The notes beneath the pieces were generated by a model that worked only from the letters and a program-made list of their open reading frames with translations, had not been told where the DNA came from and made no database searches. From NCBI RefSeq assembly GCF_030124325.1, contig NZ_JASKLR010000012.1, forward strand, positions 105,387 through 169,386: a stretch of 64,000 nucleotides of DNA. The letters are read 5' to 3'. Numbering within the stretch: position 1 is the first letter of the stretch; every line of letters starts with the position of its first letter. The translations under genes and the position numbers were made by a program. Of this stretch, positions 52,873 through 61,816 are shown piece by piece. Source of the stretch: Sinorhizobium sp. 8-89. GTDB lineage: Bacteria; Pseudomonadota; Alphaproteobacteria; Rhizobiales; Rhizobiaceae.

Positions 52873-53228
52873 TGTTCCGCATTACCAAGGAGTTCCATTT
52901 TTCCGCCTCGCATCAACTGACGAGCCTGCCGGCCGAACATCAGTGTGCCCGATTGCACGGGCACAACTATATCGTCGAGGTCGAGCTTTCGGCTGAAACC
53001 TTGAACGAACATGGTTTCGTCCGCGACTATCATGAGCTCGCTCCGTTGAAGCACTACATCGATGAGACCTTCGATCACCGGCATCTCAATGACGTTCTCG
53101 GCCACGGCAGGGTGACGGCAGAATGCCTGGCGCAGCACTTCTACGACTGGTGCAAGGCGCGGCTTCCGGAGACGACCGCGGTGCGCGTCAGCGAGACTGC
53201 CAAGACCTGGGCGGAATACCGGCCATGA
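52869..53228 (+). CDS. queD: 6-carboxy-5,6,7,8-tetrahydropterin synthase QueD
   Basis: A 119-residue QueD/PTPS-fold enzyme making 6-carboxytetrahydropterin for queuosine. Zinc His residues are visible at FSASHQL and [38 protein letters not shown] follows, with the catalytic Cys in HQCARLHGH. It is joined to queC and queE by ATGA overlaps. Corresponds to S. meliloti exsC by position. Confidence 0.94.
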   Translation: MMFRITKEFHFSASHQLTSLPAEHQCARLHGHNYIVEVELSAETLNEHGFVRDYHELAPLKHYIDETFDHRHLNDVLGHGRVTAECLAQHFYDWCKARLPETTAVRVSETAKTWAEYRP

Positions 53229-53962
53229 CCGCCGACAGATCTGCGGAGATCCGCATCAGCGAGATTTTCGGGCCGACGATACAAGGTGAGGGCGTGCTGA
53301 TCGGCCTGCCGACCGTCTTTGTCAGGACCGGTGGGTGCGATTATCGCTGCTCCTGGTGCGACAGCCTGCATGCGGTCGACAGCCGCTATCGCGACGAATG
53401 GCGGACGATGTCCGCCGAAGATGTCTGGCGGGAGATTACGCGGCTCTCCGGCGGCAAATCGGTGATGGTTTCGCTCTCCGGCGGTAATCCGGCAATCCAG
53501 CCGCTTGGGGAACTCATCGCTCGCGGTCATAGCGAAGGCTATCGTTTTGCGCTCGAAACGCAGGGGTCGGTTGCCCGGGACTGGTTCGCCGATCTCGACG
53601 TGCTGGTGCTGAGCCCGAAATCACCGTCAAGCTCGATGGAAACGGACTGGCAGGCATTCGACGCCTGTCTCCGCCTGTCTCAGGGCAGGCCGCAAACGGT
53701 GCTGAAGATCGTCGTCTTCGACGAGGCGGATTATACCTATGCCAGAGCGACGGCCGAACGTTATCCGCAACTGCCCGTCTATCTGCAACCCGGCAACCAC
53801 ACACCGCCGCCCCCCGATGACGACGACGCGGCGATCGACATTGATGGCGTGATGGAGCGCATGCGCTGGCTGGTCGCCAAGGTCACCGAAGACCGCTGGT
53901 TCGAGGCGCGCGTCCTGCCGCAACTGCACGTGCTGCTCTGGGGCAACAAGCGCGGCGTCTAG
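53225..53962 (+). CDS. queE: 7-carboxy-7-deazaguanine synthase QueE
   Basis: A 245-residue radical SAM enzyme that makes 7-carboxy-7-deazaguanine. It has [35 protein letters not shown] with the three-Cys [4Fe-4S] motif, [12 protein letters not shown], and [10 protein letters not shown]. It is the last gene of queCDE and ends just before a hairpin. Corresponds to exsD by position. Confidence 0.95.
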   Translation: MTADRSAEIRISEIFGPTIQGEGVLIGLPTVFVRTGGCDYRCSWCDSLHAVDSRYRDEWRTMSAEDVWREITRLSGGKSVMVSLSGGNPAIQPLGELIARGHSEGYRFALETQGSVARDWFADLDVLVLSPKSPSSSMETDWQAFDACLRLSQGRPQTVLKIVVFDEADYTYARATAERYPQLPVYLQPGNHTPPPPDDDDAAIDIDGVMERMRWLVAKVTEDRWFEARVLPQLHVLLWGNKRGV

Positions 53963-53964
53963 GC

Positions 53965-53988
53965 CATTTCACTTGTTCCAGTGAAATG
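53965..53988. terminator. Hairpin between convergent queE and exsE
   Basis: CATTTCACT-TGTTCC-AGTGAAATG, a perfect 9-bp stem beginning 3 bases after the queE stop. The following AGTTCCGGACGGAAAACCG resembles another widespread rhizobial repeat, so it may be a repeat used as a terminator. Confidence 0.6.
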
Positions 53989-54073
53989 ATCGAACTCTTT
54001 GAAACCACGCAGTTCCGGACGGAAAACCGATACGCGCGCTTTTCTTGGCTTTGTCTGAACCCGACGGCGTCCG

Positions 54074-55888
54074 TCAAGGAGCAACGCTCGCCGCCACCTC
54101 CTTCTCGTGCGCGCTGCCACCAAAGCGAATAGGCTTGAGAACCGGGCCTTCGGGATCCTTCACGAGATGGATGACGCGGGAGAAGAGGGCGCCGTTCCGC
54201 GGTGTGCGGCCTATCTTGACGACGGCGGTCTCACGGAGGTCGTCTTCGAAAATGGACAGGGCCAGCTTCATGGCCTCCCCATCCATCGTCTCGAGCGCTT
54301 CGTCGAGGATCACCCATCGCGGCCGATGGAGGATAAGTCGTGCGAAGGCGAGCGAACGTTGTTCGTCATCGCTGAGTTCGCGCTCCCAACGCGCTTCGCG
54401 ATCGAGCAGCGTGGTCAGCTGGTCGAGTCCAACCTTGGAAAGCGCTGCAACGAGGCTCGCGTCCGAGAAGGCACCGGCTCGCGGATAGGAAAGTGCGTCG
54501 CGCAGCTTGCCGCGGGGGAAATACGGCGAGCGCGGGATGAATGCCACCATCTCGCCAGCCGGCATCCCGACGCGCCCGCCTCCCCACGGCCAGAGCCGTG
54601 CAAGGGCGCGGAACAGCAGCGTTTTTCCCGCACGGGGATCGCCGCTGATGATCACGCGCTGACCCGCGCCGATCTCGATATGCGGTTCGGCAAGCCTGGT
54701 GCTTCCGCTCGATGATGCGACCTCGAGATTGTCGAAGGTCAGCTTGTTTGTGTCATTCTCGACGAACTCGATCCGTTTTTCCGCGTCATGCAGGACGTCG
54801 GTCATGATCAGCGCGCGGCGGAAGGCCGCGACGCGCAGAAGCGTCGCCCGCCAGTCGGCGATGGCGCTGATATTGGCGACGAACCATTTGAGCGACGTAT
54901 GAACCTGGTTGAAGGCGCCGACGGCCATCATCAGGCCGCCGAAGCTGATTTCGCCGGCGAAATAGACAGGCGCGGCGACCAGGATCGGCGCGACGACCGT
55001 GACCCAGCCGTAGCCGTCCTGGACCCATGCAAGATTGATCTGGGCACGGTAGATGTTGCGCATGGCGCCGAGCACGGTCGCGAGATCGAGCTCCAGACGC
55101 CGCCGCTCGCCGGTTTCGCCTCCGGCAAGCGAGATGGCGTCGATATGTTCGTTGGCATGCATCAGCGAGAAACGCAGTTCCGCTTCGCGCGCGTAGCGGT
55201 CGCCGTTCAAGGTGATCAGCGGCCGCCCGACAAGCCAACTCAGCCAAGATGCCGAGCCAGCGTAAAGGATCGCTGCCCAGACCATATAGCCCGGAATCTC
55301 GAGCGAGTAGCCGCCGATGTGGAAAACAAAGCCTGCTGAAAGCGCCCAGAGGACGCTCACGAAAGACGTGAGTAGGATGGACGACTGGAGAAGGCCGAAA
55401 CCGAGGTCCGTGGTGAGATCGGCAAGATGGCCCGCGTCTTCCTGCATTCTCTGGTCCGGATTGATGCCCATTGCGCCGGAGTTGGCAAGCCGGAAGGCGC
55501 GCAGCGGCCGCATCCATTCGTTGATCAGGTCGAGCGTCAATCCCTCGCGCAGCTTCAAACGCACCATCTGATTGAGCCATTGCTGCGTGACATTGAGCAC
55601 CAGCAGGCCACCGGCGATGCCGACGAACAACAAGAGCTGATAGAAAAAGGCGTCGAGATCGCGCCGCTCGATCGCGTCAAAAAAAGGTCGGTTCCAGCGG
55701 TTGAGGATGATCTGTCCGATCGCTGTCGCGATGATGATCGCGAAGCTGCCGGCCGTGAGCCACAGGATTGGCTTCAGCAGCGGGGACGCCATGAAGGCGT
55801 GGCGCATCATGGCGAACTGGTCTCGGAGGGTCGTGCCCTCCGCTCCCGGGGGCTTGGGCGCTACGTTCGCTCCGGCTTGATTCGTCAT
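54074..55888 (-). CDS. exsE: ABC transporter with fused ATPase, SbmA/BacA-like membrane domain (ExsE)
   Basis: A 604-residue protein. The N-terminal membrane domain (about 30-340) is of the ABC_membrane_2 / SbmA-BacA type, with NRWNRPFFDAIERRDLDAFFYQLLLF and NPDQRMQEDAGHLADLTTDLG. The ATPase has Walker A ISGDPRAGKTLL, a degenerate signature ELSDDEQRSLAFARL in place of LSGGQ, and Walker B WVILDEALETMD. Related proteins import peptides, peptide antibiotics or cofactors. Position after queE matches S. meliloti exsE. The weakened signature may mean altered ATP turnover. Confidence 0.85.
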   Translation of the reverse strand: MTNQAGANVAPKPPGAEGTTLRDQFAMMRHAFMASPLLKPILWLTAGSFAIIIATAIGQIILNRWNRPFFDAIERRDLDAFFYQLLLFVGIAGGLLVLNVTQQWLNQMVRLKLREGLTLDLINEWMRPLRAFRLANSGAMGINPDQRMQEDAGHLADLTTDLGFGLLQSSILLTSFVSVLWALSAGFVFHIGGYSLEIPGYMVWAAILYAGSASWLSWLVGRPLITLNGDRYAREAELRFSLMHANEHIDAISLAGGETGERRRLELDLATVLGAMRNIYRAQINLAWVQDGYGWVTVVAPILVAAPVYFAGEISFGGLMMAVGAFNQVHTSLKWFVANISAIADWRATLLRVAAFRRALIMTDVLHDAEKRIEFVENDTNKLTFDNLEVASSSGSTRLAEPHIEIGAGQRVIISGDPRAGKTLLFRALARLWPWGGGRVGMPAGEMVAFIPRSPYFPRGKLRDALSYPRAGAFSDASLVAALSKVGLDQLTTLLDREARWERELSDDEQRSLAFARLILHRPRWVILDEALETMDGEAMKLALSIFEDDLRETAVVKIGRTPRNGALFSRVIHLVKDPEGPVLKPIRFGGSAHEKEVAASVAP

Positions 55889-56513
55889 CTTCAGTTCCTT
55901 CCCTTCAGAAGGGGCAGCCCATCAAAGCCGTTCGGGTATTCCAGGCCGGGCCATTGCCCAGCCTGGATACCGCCATCGTATTGAAGGATCTTGCGGTCGC
56001 ACTGGATCCGGTGACGGACACAACTCGGTCGGATGCCGTGTCAAACCGGCGTCGCCGGTTTCAGGAGGCGGCGGCTGTCTATTCCGCGGAGCACCGGGAA
56101 ATTCGGACTCGTTGCCGCCGTCGCGATATCGCGTTTCAGCGTCGAGCAGCAGCCTATGCAATGCAAATATGCCACTGAAGATCTGGACGTGCTGAAATGC
56201 AGCGAAACTAAAAACGATCATGCTTGCAGTTTATGGCCAACGGCGCGTGCAGGGAACAGGGTTTTGCTGGGCGGGGAGAGGATCTCTCGCCCTGTGGATA
56301 AAGCAAACCCCGTGAGCGTGCCCCAACGAGCTACAAGCGTGATTGCATTCGATTTGAACGAAGCGAGGCGAAGCCGTTGAGGTACGTTTCGCCGTATGGT
56401 GGCTTGTCTATGTTACAATGATGACATAAAACGTTACCGCCGTCGCCAAGGCGCCTGTCGCCCCCCTCAACATCGAATTTATAAAAATTCAATGCCAAGA
56501 GAAGGAGACATTT
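55889..56513. other. Intergenic region upstream of the HTH gene
   Basis: 625 bases with no convincing gene on either strand; the short open frames here lack family features. The last 120 bases are AT-richer (TATGTTACAATGATGACATAAAACG) and probably hold the promoter of the HTH gene. Confidence 0.45.
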
Positions 56514-56765
56514 ATGTCTATTTCACTCTCCAGTTTTGACAGCAAGCAAGCCGCTGCCGTCGCAGCCAACGACGTTGCCGCCCGCGTCAGGGCTGCTCGT
56601 GAGGCCGTCGGCTACAGCATCGAAGATCTTGCTGTCACCTGTGGCCTTGCCAACGTCGAAATCAGTGAAATCGAAAGTGGCTTGGATAAGAATCCAGCAA
56701 GACTAAAGCGTATCGCATCTGCATTGCAGCTGCCGTTATCTAACTTCCTGACCGTAGAAATTTGA
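56514..56765 (+). CDS. Small HTH (XRE-family) DNA-binding protein
   Basis: An 83-residue protein dominated by one Cro/C1-type HTH (VRAAREAVGYSIEDLAVTCGLANVEISEIESG, then PARLKRIASALQLPLSNFLTV). There is a short N-terminal Ser/Ala-rich arm. GAAGGAGA precedes the ATG and a strong hairpin follows the stop, so it is probably monocistronic. Targets are unknown; it lies upstream of the polyol-type ABC operon. Confidence 0.85.
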   Translation: MSISLSSFDSKQAAAVAANDVAARVRAAREAVGYSIEDLAVTCGLANVEISEIESGLDKNPARLKRIASALQLPLSNFLTVEI

Positions 56766-56773
56766 CGGACAAG

Positions 56774-56804
56774 CCGACCGGTTCCCGCCGTGCGGGCCGG
56801 TCGG
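56774..56804 (+). terminator. Strong GC hairpin after the HTH gene
   Basis: CCGACCGG-TT-CCCGC-CGT-GCGGG-CCGGTCGG, a nearly uninterrupted 13-bp stem 8 bases after the stop. It lacks a T-tract. Confidence 0.6.
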
Positions 56805-57070
56805 AAAGTCTCGCGTCCTCCCTGCGCAACCTATAGTCGCCCGTCTCCAAACTTCCTTTTTCCTTCACCAGGCTCAGCGGTACGCCGCCGGGGAGCCTCC
56901 CTCGCGCGACCATGGTGCGCCGCAGCGACGAATTACGCTTGCCATGTTTAGTAGAATGTATTTCACTCAACATATTGCTCAACATAAGGGAGTGACCGTG
57001 CTGGGCATTCATCGAAGGGAGAATTTTCCGAAATCGGCGTTTCGTCGGTTCCTGTATCTGGGAGGAATAC

Positions 57071-58396
57071 ATGCGGAAGATGATGAAGGTTCTGATGGGC
57101 ATGTCGTCGGCACTCGTGCTGTCGGCGGCGCTACCGGCAATGGCGAAGGCGGATGAATTGACGCTTTGCTGGGCGGCCTGGGATCCGGCAAACGCGCTGG
57201 TGGAATTATCCAAGGACTTTACCGCCGCAACCGGCACGACGATGAAGTTCGAGTTCGTGCCGTGGCCGAACTTCGCGGACCGGGTGCTTAACGAACTCAA
57301 CTCCGGCGGCAAACTCTGCGACGTGCTGATCGGAGACAGCCAGTGGATCGGCGGTTCGGCCGAAAACGGCTATTACGTGAAGCTCAACGATTTCTTCGAC
57401 AAGGAAGGAATCAAGATGAGCGATTTCGCAGAGGCCGCGGTCAATGCCTATTCCACCTGGCCGAAGGGTACGCCGAACTATTGGGCGCTGCCGGCGATGG
57501 GCGATGCCAATGGCTGGTTCTATCGCAAGGACTGGTTTGCCAAGCCCGAACTGCAAGCCGAGTTCAAGCAAAAACATGGCCGCGATCTCGGTCCGCCTCA
57601 GACCTGGGACGAGTTGAAGCAGGTTGCTGAATTCTTCACCGGCCGGGAGATTGACGGCCAGAAGGTCTATGGCGCGGCGATCTTCACGGAGCGCGCCTCC
57701 GAGGGCATTGCCATGGGCGCGACGTCCGCGCTCTACTCCTATGGCTTCAAATACGAAAGCACCGCCGGCAAGTATGACATGGAGGGCGCCGTCAATTCAG
57801 CAGATGCCGTCGCAGGTCTCGAAGCCTACAAGGCGCTTTACAAGTGCTGCCAGCCGCCGGGATACACCGACAGCTACATGACCGAGGGCCTCGACGCCTT
57901 CAAATCCGGTCAGGTCGCAATGGCCATGAACTGGTTTGCCTTCTTCCCCGGCCTCTACAAGGACGAGAAGGTCGGCGGAGACAAGATCGGCTTCTTCGTC
58001 AATCCTAAGCAGAAGGTTGCGGCATCGACTCTCGGCGGTCAGGGAATGTCCGTCGTTGCCAATACCGACAACATGGACGGCGCGCTCGCCTACATCAAAT
58101 GGTTCGCCCAGCCAGACGTCCAGAAGAAGTGGTGGTCGCTCGGCGGCTATGCCGTTCACAATGCGGTGCTGAACGATCCGTCCTTCAAGGAAAGCCAACC
58201 ATTTGCTGCCGACTTCCTGCTCGCCATGAATCAGGTGCAGGATTTCTGGCAGGAACCGTCCTACGCCATCCTGCTGCAGGCCATGCAGAAGCGACTGCAC
58301 GACTATGTAGTCGCAGATCAAGGTACGGCACAGGAGGCCCTGGATGCTTTGGTCAGCGACTGGAAGGAAATCTTCGAGGACGAAGGCAAGCTCTAG
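57071..58396 (+). CDS. ABC importer binding protein for a polyol/triose-type substrate
   Basis: A 441-residue family-1 solute-binding protein with a signal peptide ending in PAMAKADE. Mature part: LTLCWAAWDPANALVELSKDFTAATG, WPNFADRVLNELNSG, YWALPAMGDANGWFYRKDWF. Substrate cannot be read from sequence. Downstream permeases, two ATPases and dihydroxyacetone kinase suggest a polyol or triose. GGAGGAA precedes the ATG. A RIME element separates it from the permease genes. Confidence 0.9.
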   Translation: MRKMMKVLMGMSSALVLSAALPAMAKADELTLCWAAWDPANALVELSKDFTAATGTTMKFEFVPWPNFADRVLNELNSGGKLCDVLIGDSQWIGGSAENGYYVKLNDFFDKEGIKMSDFAEAAVNAYSTWPKGTPNYWALPAMGDANGWFYRKDWFAKPELQAEFKQKHGRDLGPPQTWDELKQVAEFFTGREIDGQKVYGAAIFTERASEGIAMGATSALYSYGFKYESTAGKYDMEGAVNSADAVAGLEAYKALYKCCQPPGYTDSYMTEGLDAFKSGQVAMAMNWFAFFPGLYKDEKVGGDKIGFFVNPKQKVAASTLGGQGMSVVANTDNMDGALAYIKWFAQPDVQKKWWSLGGYAVHNAVLNDPSFKESQPFAADFLLAMNQVQDFWQEPSYAILLQAMQKRLHDYVVADQGTAQEALDALVSDWKEIFEDEGKL

Positions 58397-58488
58397 ATCA
58401 CCCAGAATCGCAAGACATGCTCGATTCTAGTGAGTTAGAGCGTGGTGCGAGCGGAAAACCGCACACACTTTTCCTCATCCCGCTCTGA
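58394..58488. repeat. RIME-like element inside the ABC operon
   Basis: TAGATCACCCAGAATCG ... TCGATTCTAGTGAGTTAGAG, then CGTGGTGCGAGCGGAAAACC and GCACACACTTTTCCTCATCC-CGCTCTGAG. It shares its plan and many runs with 9359-9470. It begins at the stop of the binding protein gene and may protect that mRNA, raising its level relative to the permeases. Confidence 0.75.
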
Positions 58489-58587
58489 GTTTGCGATGAA
58501 ATGGTTCTCCCAGGAAGGTGGCCCGGACGTCGTCGTTCGGGCCGCCATGACCGGCGCCCGACCCCTTGCTTCATTCAGGTGATTTCT

Positions 58588-59556
58588 GTGACTGATGCCC
58601 CTTCCACCATCGCGGAGCGATCAGCCGAGGTTCTTGTCCGCTCCACACCCACAGTGATCGCAAGGCGCGTTCGCGGCCTCTCGGACCGCGCCATCGCCTG
58701 GCTGTTCATAACGCCGACGATTGCACTGCTGCTCGCGATAAACATCTTTCCGCTGATCTGGGCAGTCTACCTGTCCTTCACGAATTTCCGCGCGAACCGG
58801 CCCAACGCCGAAATTACAGGCGTGGGCCTGCGCAACTATCAACGCGTGTTGAACGATCCCGATATCTGGATCGCGATGCAGACAACGGCACATTTCGTCT
58901 TCTGGACCATTCTGCTGCAGACGGTCATCGGGTTCTCACTTGCCTATCTCATCGACCGCAAGTTCCGCGGCCATGCGTTCTGGACGACGGTGATCCTGAT
59001 CCCGATGATGCTGTCGCCCGCCGTCGTCGGCAATTTCTGGCGGTTCCTGTACCAGCCGCAGATTGGGCTCTTCAATTATATCGTCTCGTATTTTTCGGGC
59101 ATTCCGCCGTCATCCTTCGAGATGCTCGGCTCTGTCTCGCTGGCACCATGGGCGATCATCATCGTCGATACGTGGATGTGGACGCCCTACGTCATGCTGA
59201 TCTGCCTCGCCGGCCTCAGATCGATACCGGACTATATCTACGAGGCGGCGGAGGTCGACCGCGCCTCGGCCTGGCGGCAATTCTGGTCGATCACCGTGCC
59301 GATGGCCTTGCCCTTCATCATGCTCGCAGTGCTTTTCCGCGGCATCGAGAATTTCAAGATGTTCGACATGGTTATGCTTCTGACCGGCGGCGGGCCCGGT
59401 TCGACCACGGAGGTCGCATCGATCACGCTGAAACGAGAGGCGTTCGAAAGCTGGCTGACCGGACGCTCCTCCGCTTTCGCGATTATCCTTTTCGTCGCAG
59501 TGTTCGGCCTTGCCAACATCTATGTCAAAGCCCTGAACAAGGTGAAGCAGAGATGA
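58588..59556 (+). CDS. ABC importer permease 1 (polyol/triose-type system)
   Basis: A 322-residue MalF-type permease with six membrane segments and EAA loop YIYEAAEVDRASAWRQFWSITVPMALP. The GTG at 58588 follows CAGGTGA; the N-terminal 45 residues are a polar cytosolic arm (TDAPSTIAERSAEVLVRST). The stop overlaps the next start (ATGA). Confidence 0.9.
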   Translation: MTDAPSTIAERSAEVLVRSTPTVIARRVRGLSDRAIAWLFITPTIALLLAINIFPLIWAVYLSFTNFRANRPNAEITGVGLRNYQRVLNDPDIWIAMQTTAHFVFWTILLQTVIGFSLAYLIDRKFRGHAFWTTVILIPMMLSPAVVGNFWRFLYQPQIGLFNYIVSYFSGIPPSSFEMLGSVSLAPWAIIIVDTWMWTPYVMLICLAGLRSIPDYIYEAAEVDRASAWRQFWSITVPMALPFIMLAVLFRGIENFKMFDMVMLLTGGGPGSTTEVASITLKREAFESWLTGRSSAFAIILFVAVFGLANIYVKALNKVKQR

Positions 59557-60506
59557 GTTCCGTCAACGCCGCCCATTCCGTGGTCGAGCCGACACCGACC
59601 AGCAAGCGCATCGCCGGCGCGATCGTCATCCTCTATGCGCTGGTGACGATGATCCCGCTCGCCTGGATCTTTCTCACGAGCATAAAGTCGCCGCCGGACT
59701 CGATCAGCTATCCGCCGAAGATCGTCTTTAGCCCGACGCTCGAGGGTTATTGCAACCTCTTCACCACGCGCACCCGGCAGACGCCGGACTATATCCAATC
59801 GCTTCCGCCGCCGACCGGCACCTGCGACGAGATCACCCGCAGCCGCAACATGGTCATTGCCGGACCTTCGAACTACTGGCCGCGCTTTGGCAATTCGTTG
59901 GTCATCGCCTTCGGCTCGACCTTCCTTGCCGTCTTGCTCGGGACATTTGCAGCCTATGGCTTCTCGCGGTTTCGCGTGCCCCTTGCCGACGACCTCCTGT
60001 TCTTCATTCTCTCGACCCGGATGATGCCGCCGATCGCGGTCGCGATCCCGATCTACCTGATGTACCGGCAGTTCGGCCTTTCCGACACGGCGCTCGGCAT
60101 GATCCTTCTCTACACTGCCGTCAACGTCTCGCTCGCCGTCTGGCTTCTCAAGGGGTTCATCGACGAAATCCCCCGCGAATACGAGGAAGCCGCAATGATC
60201 GACGGCTACACGCGCCTGCAGGCCTTCTGGAAGGTCGTCCTGCCGCAGGCCACCACCGGAATTGCGGCGACCGCGATTTTCTGCCTGATCTTTGCGTGGA
60301 ACGAATACGCGTTCGCGGTGCTGCTGACCTCGGGCTCTGCCCAGACGGCTCCGTCCTTCATTCCTACCATTATAGGCGAGGGCGGGCAGGACTGGCCGGC
60401 GGTTGCCGCGGGCACGACGATCTTCCTGATGCCGATCCTTGTCTTCACCATCATCCTGCGCAAGCAGTTGCTGCGCGGCATTACTTTCGGAGCGGTCCGC
60501 AAATGA
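59553..60506 (+). CDS. ABC importer permease 2 (polyol/triose-type system)
   Basis: A 317-residue MalG-type permease, EAA loop EYEEAAMIDGYTRLQAFWKVVLPQ. It has an unusual periplasmic insertion between the first two membrane segments (GYCNLFTTRTRQTPDYIQSL ... CDEITRSRN), which contains two Cys and may touch the binding protein. Coupled to both neighbours by ATGA overlaps. Confidence 0.9.
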   Translation: MSSVNAAHSVVEPTPTSKRIAGAIVILYALVTMIPLAWIFLTSIKSPPDSISYPPKIVFSPTLEGYCNLFTTRTRQTPDYIQSLPPPTGTCDEITRSRNMVIAGPSNYWPRFGNSLVIAFGSTFLAVLLGTFAAYGFSRFRVPLADDLLFFILSTRMMPPIAVAIPIYLMYRQFGLSDTALGMILLYTAVNVSLAVWLLKGFIDEIPREYEEAAMIDGYTRLQAFWKVVLPQATTGIAATAIFCLIFAWNEYAFAVLLTSGSAQTAPSFIPTIIGEGGQDWPAVAAGTTIFLMPILVFTIILRKQLLRGITFGAVRK

Positions 60507-60715
60507 CGAACCACCGGCTAACCACCTGTCCGCCCCGGCAGAAGCGACCGTTCTTCATACGGCGCGGCCCCATGGAAAATATCGCGACGGTGCTGATCTC
60601 CGCGGGGTTTCTGATGCTCTTTCAGCCGTTCCTGCTGGTGCTTTACACCTATTCGCTTGCGGCCCTGCTCGCCGGAACGGTGATGTTCATCATCGTTTCG
60701 AAGTTCCCGGAGTGA
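60503..60715 (+). CDS. Small membrane protein of the ABC operon (70 aa)
   Basis: A 70-residue protein with a basic N-terminus and two hydrophobic stretches (IATVLISAGFLMLFQPFLLVLYTYSL and LLAGTVMFIIVSKF). Its ATG overlaps the permease stop and its stop is 3 bases from the next start, so it is surely part of the operon. Small membrane proteins also occur in the glycerol-type GlpSTPQUV importers with two ATPases, but I see no clear likeness to the DUF2160 protein GlpU. Function unknown. Confidence 0.75.
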   Translation: MTNHRLTTCPPRQKRPFFIRRGPMENIATVLISAGFLMLFQPFLLVLYTYSLAALLAGTVMFIIVSKFPE

Positions 60716-60718
60716 ACG

Positions 60719-61816
60719 ATGTCCGAGATCAGAATTGTAAATCTTCGCAAGCAATTCGGCGAGTTTGCTGCAGTGGAGGATTCGAGCTTCACGGTGGCGG
60801 ATGGAGAATTTCTGGCGCTGCTCGGCCCTTCGGGTTGCGGGAAGACGACCACGCTCAGAATGATTGCCGGACTCGAGCTTCCAACCAGCGGCAAGATCTT
60901 TCTTGATGGCGAGGACGTCACATTCAACCGCGCCAGTGCGCGCGACATCGCCTTCGTGTTCCAGCTCTTCGCCCTCTATCCGCACATGAACGTGCGCAGG
61001 AACATCGGCTTTCCGCTCCTTTCCCAAGGCGTGCCCAGGGCAGAAATCCGCGCCCGCGTCGAGGAGACCGCAAGGTTGTTGCGCATCGATCATATTCTTG
61101 ACCGGTCGGTTTCCGGTCTCGCCGGCGGCGATCGGCAGCGCGTCGCGCTCGGAAGGGCGATCATCCGCCGACCCAAATGCTTCCTGATGGACGAACCTCT
61201 CGGGACGCTCGACGCCGAGTTCCGCGAGGTCATGGTCCATGAGTTGCGCGAACTGCACAATCGCATCCATGCAACGACGGTCTATGTCACCCACGATCAG
61301 CACGAGGCCATGGCCATGGCCGACAAGATCGCGGTGATGAACCACGGGGTGATCGAGCAGTTCGGCACTCCACAGGAGATCTACAACCGGCCGGCATCCA
61401 TGTATGTCGCCGATTTCATCGGCTCGCCGCCGATGAATTTCATGCGCTTTACCTCCGGGCTGCATCGGGGCATGCGATCGGTGGTCCTGAACGGCGTCGA
61501 TGTCGCCGTGCCCGAAGTGGCTGAGGACGTGTCGCCGGGCGAGTTGGCCCTCGGCGTCCGTCCGGAACATATCCGCTTCAGCGACGGCTCTCGTCTTCGC
61601 GGCGGGGTCTATGGCAGCGAGTATCTCGGCACGAACCAGATCGTCGCGGTCGAAACCGCCTCAGGCATCGTCAAGGCGCGCGTCTCGGCGGACCGCAGCT
61701 TCAGGCTCGGCGAAACCGTGGGGCTGGAATTCAATCCCGCAAAGCTTGCCGTTTTCGACTGCCGATCGGGCAGGGCGATAGCGTCATCCCTCTACGCGGA
61801 GGCCCGCAATGGCTGA
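60719..61816 (+). CDS. ABC importer ATPase 1
   Basis: A 365-residue MalK/UgpC-type ATPase. Walker A LLGPSGCGKTTTLRM, Q-loop FVFQLFALYPHMNV, signature VSGLAGGDRQRVALGRA (altered from LSGGQ), Walker B CFLMDEPLGTLD, H-loop YVTHDQHEAMAMAD, and a C-terminal TOBE regulatory domain. It overlaps ATPase 2 by 8 bases. With ATPase 2 it probably forms a heterodimer. Confidence 0.92.
   Translation: MSEIRIVNLRKQFGEFAAVEDSSFTVADGEFLALLGPSGCGKTTTLRMIAGLELPTSGKIFLDGEDVTFNRASARDIAFVFQLFALYPHMNVRRNIGFPLLSQGVPRAEIRARVEETARLLRIDHILDRSVSGLAGGDRQRVALGRAIIRRPKCFLMDEPLGTLDAEFREVMVHELRELHNRIHATTVYVTHDQHEAMAMADKIAVMNHGVIEQFGTPQEIYNRPASMYVADFIGSPPMNFMRFTSGLHRGMRSVVLNGVDVAVPEVAEDVSPGELALGVRPEHIRFSDGSRLRGGVYGSEYLGTNQIVAVETASGIVKARVSADRSFRLGETVGLEFNPAKLAVFDCRSGRAIASSLYAEARNG

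Noticed and set aside
55922..56221. Open frames in the region upstream of the HTH gene
   Set aside because: Low-complexity Arg/Pro-rich translations on both strands, with no ribosome site or family motif.
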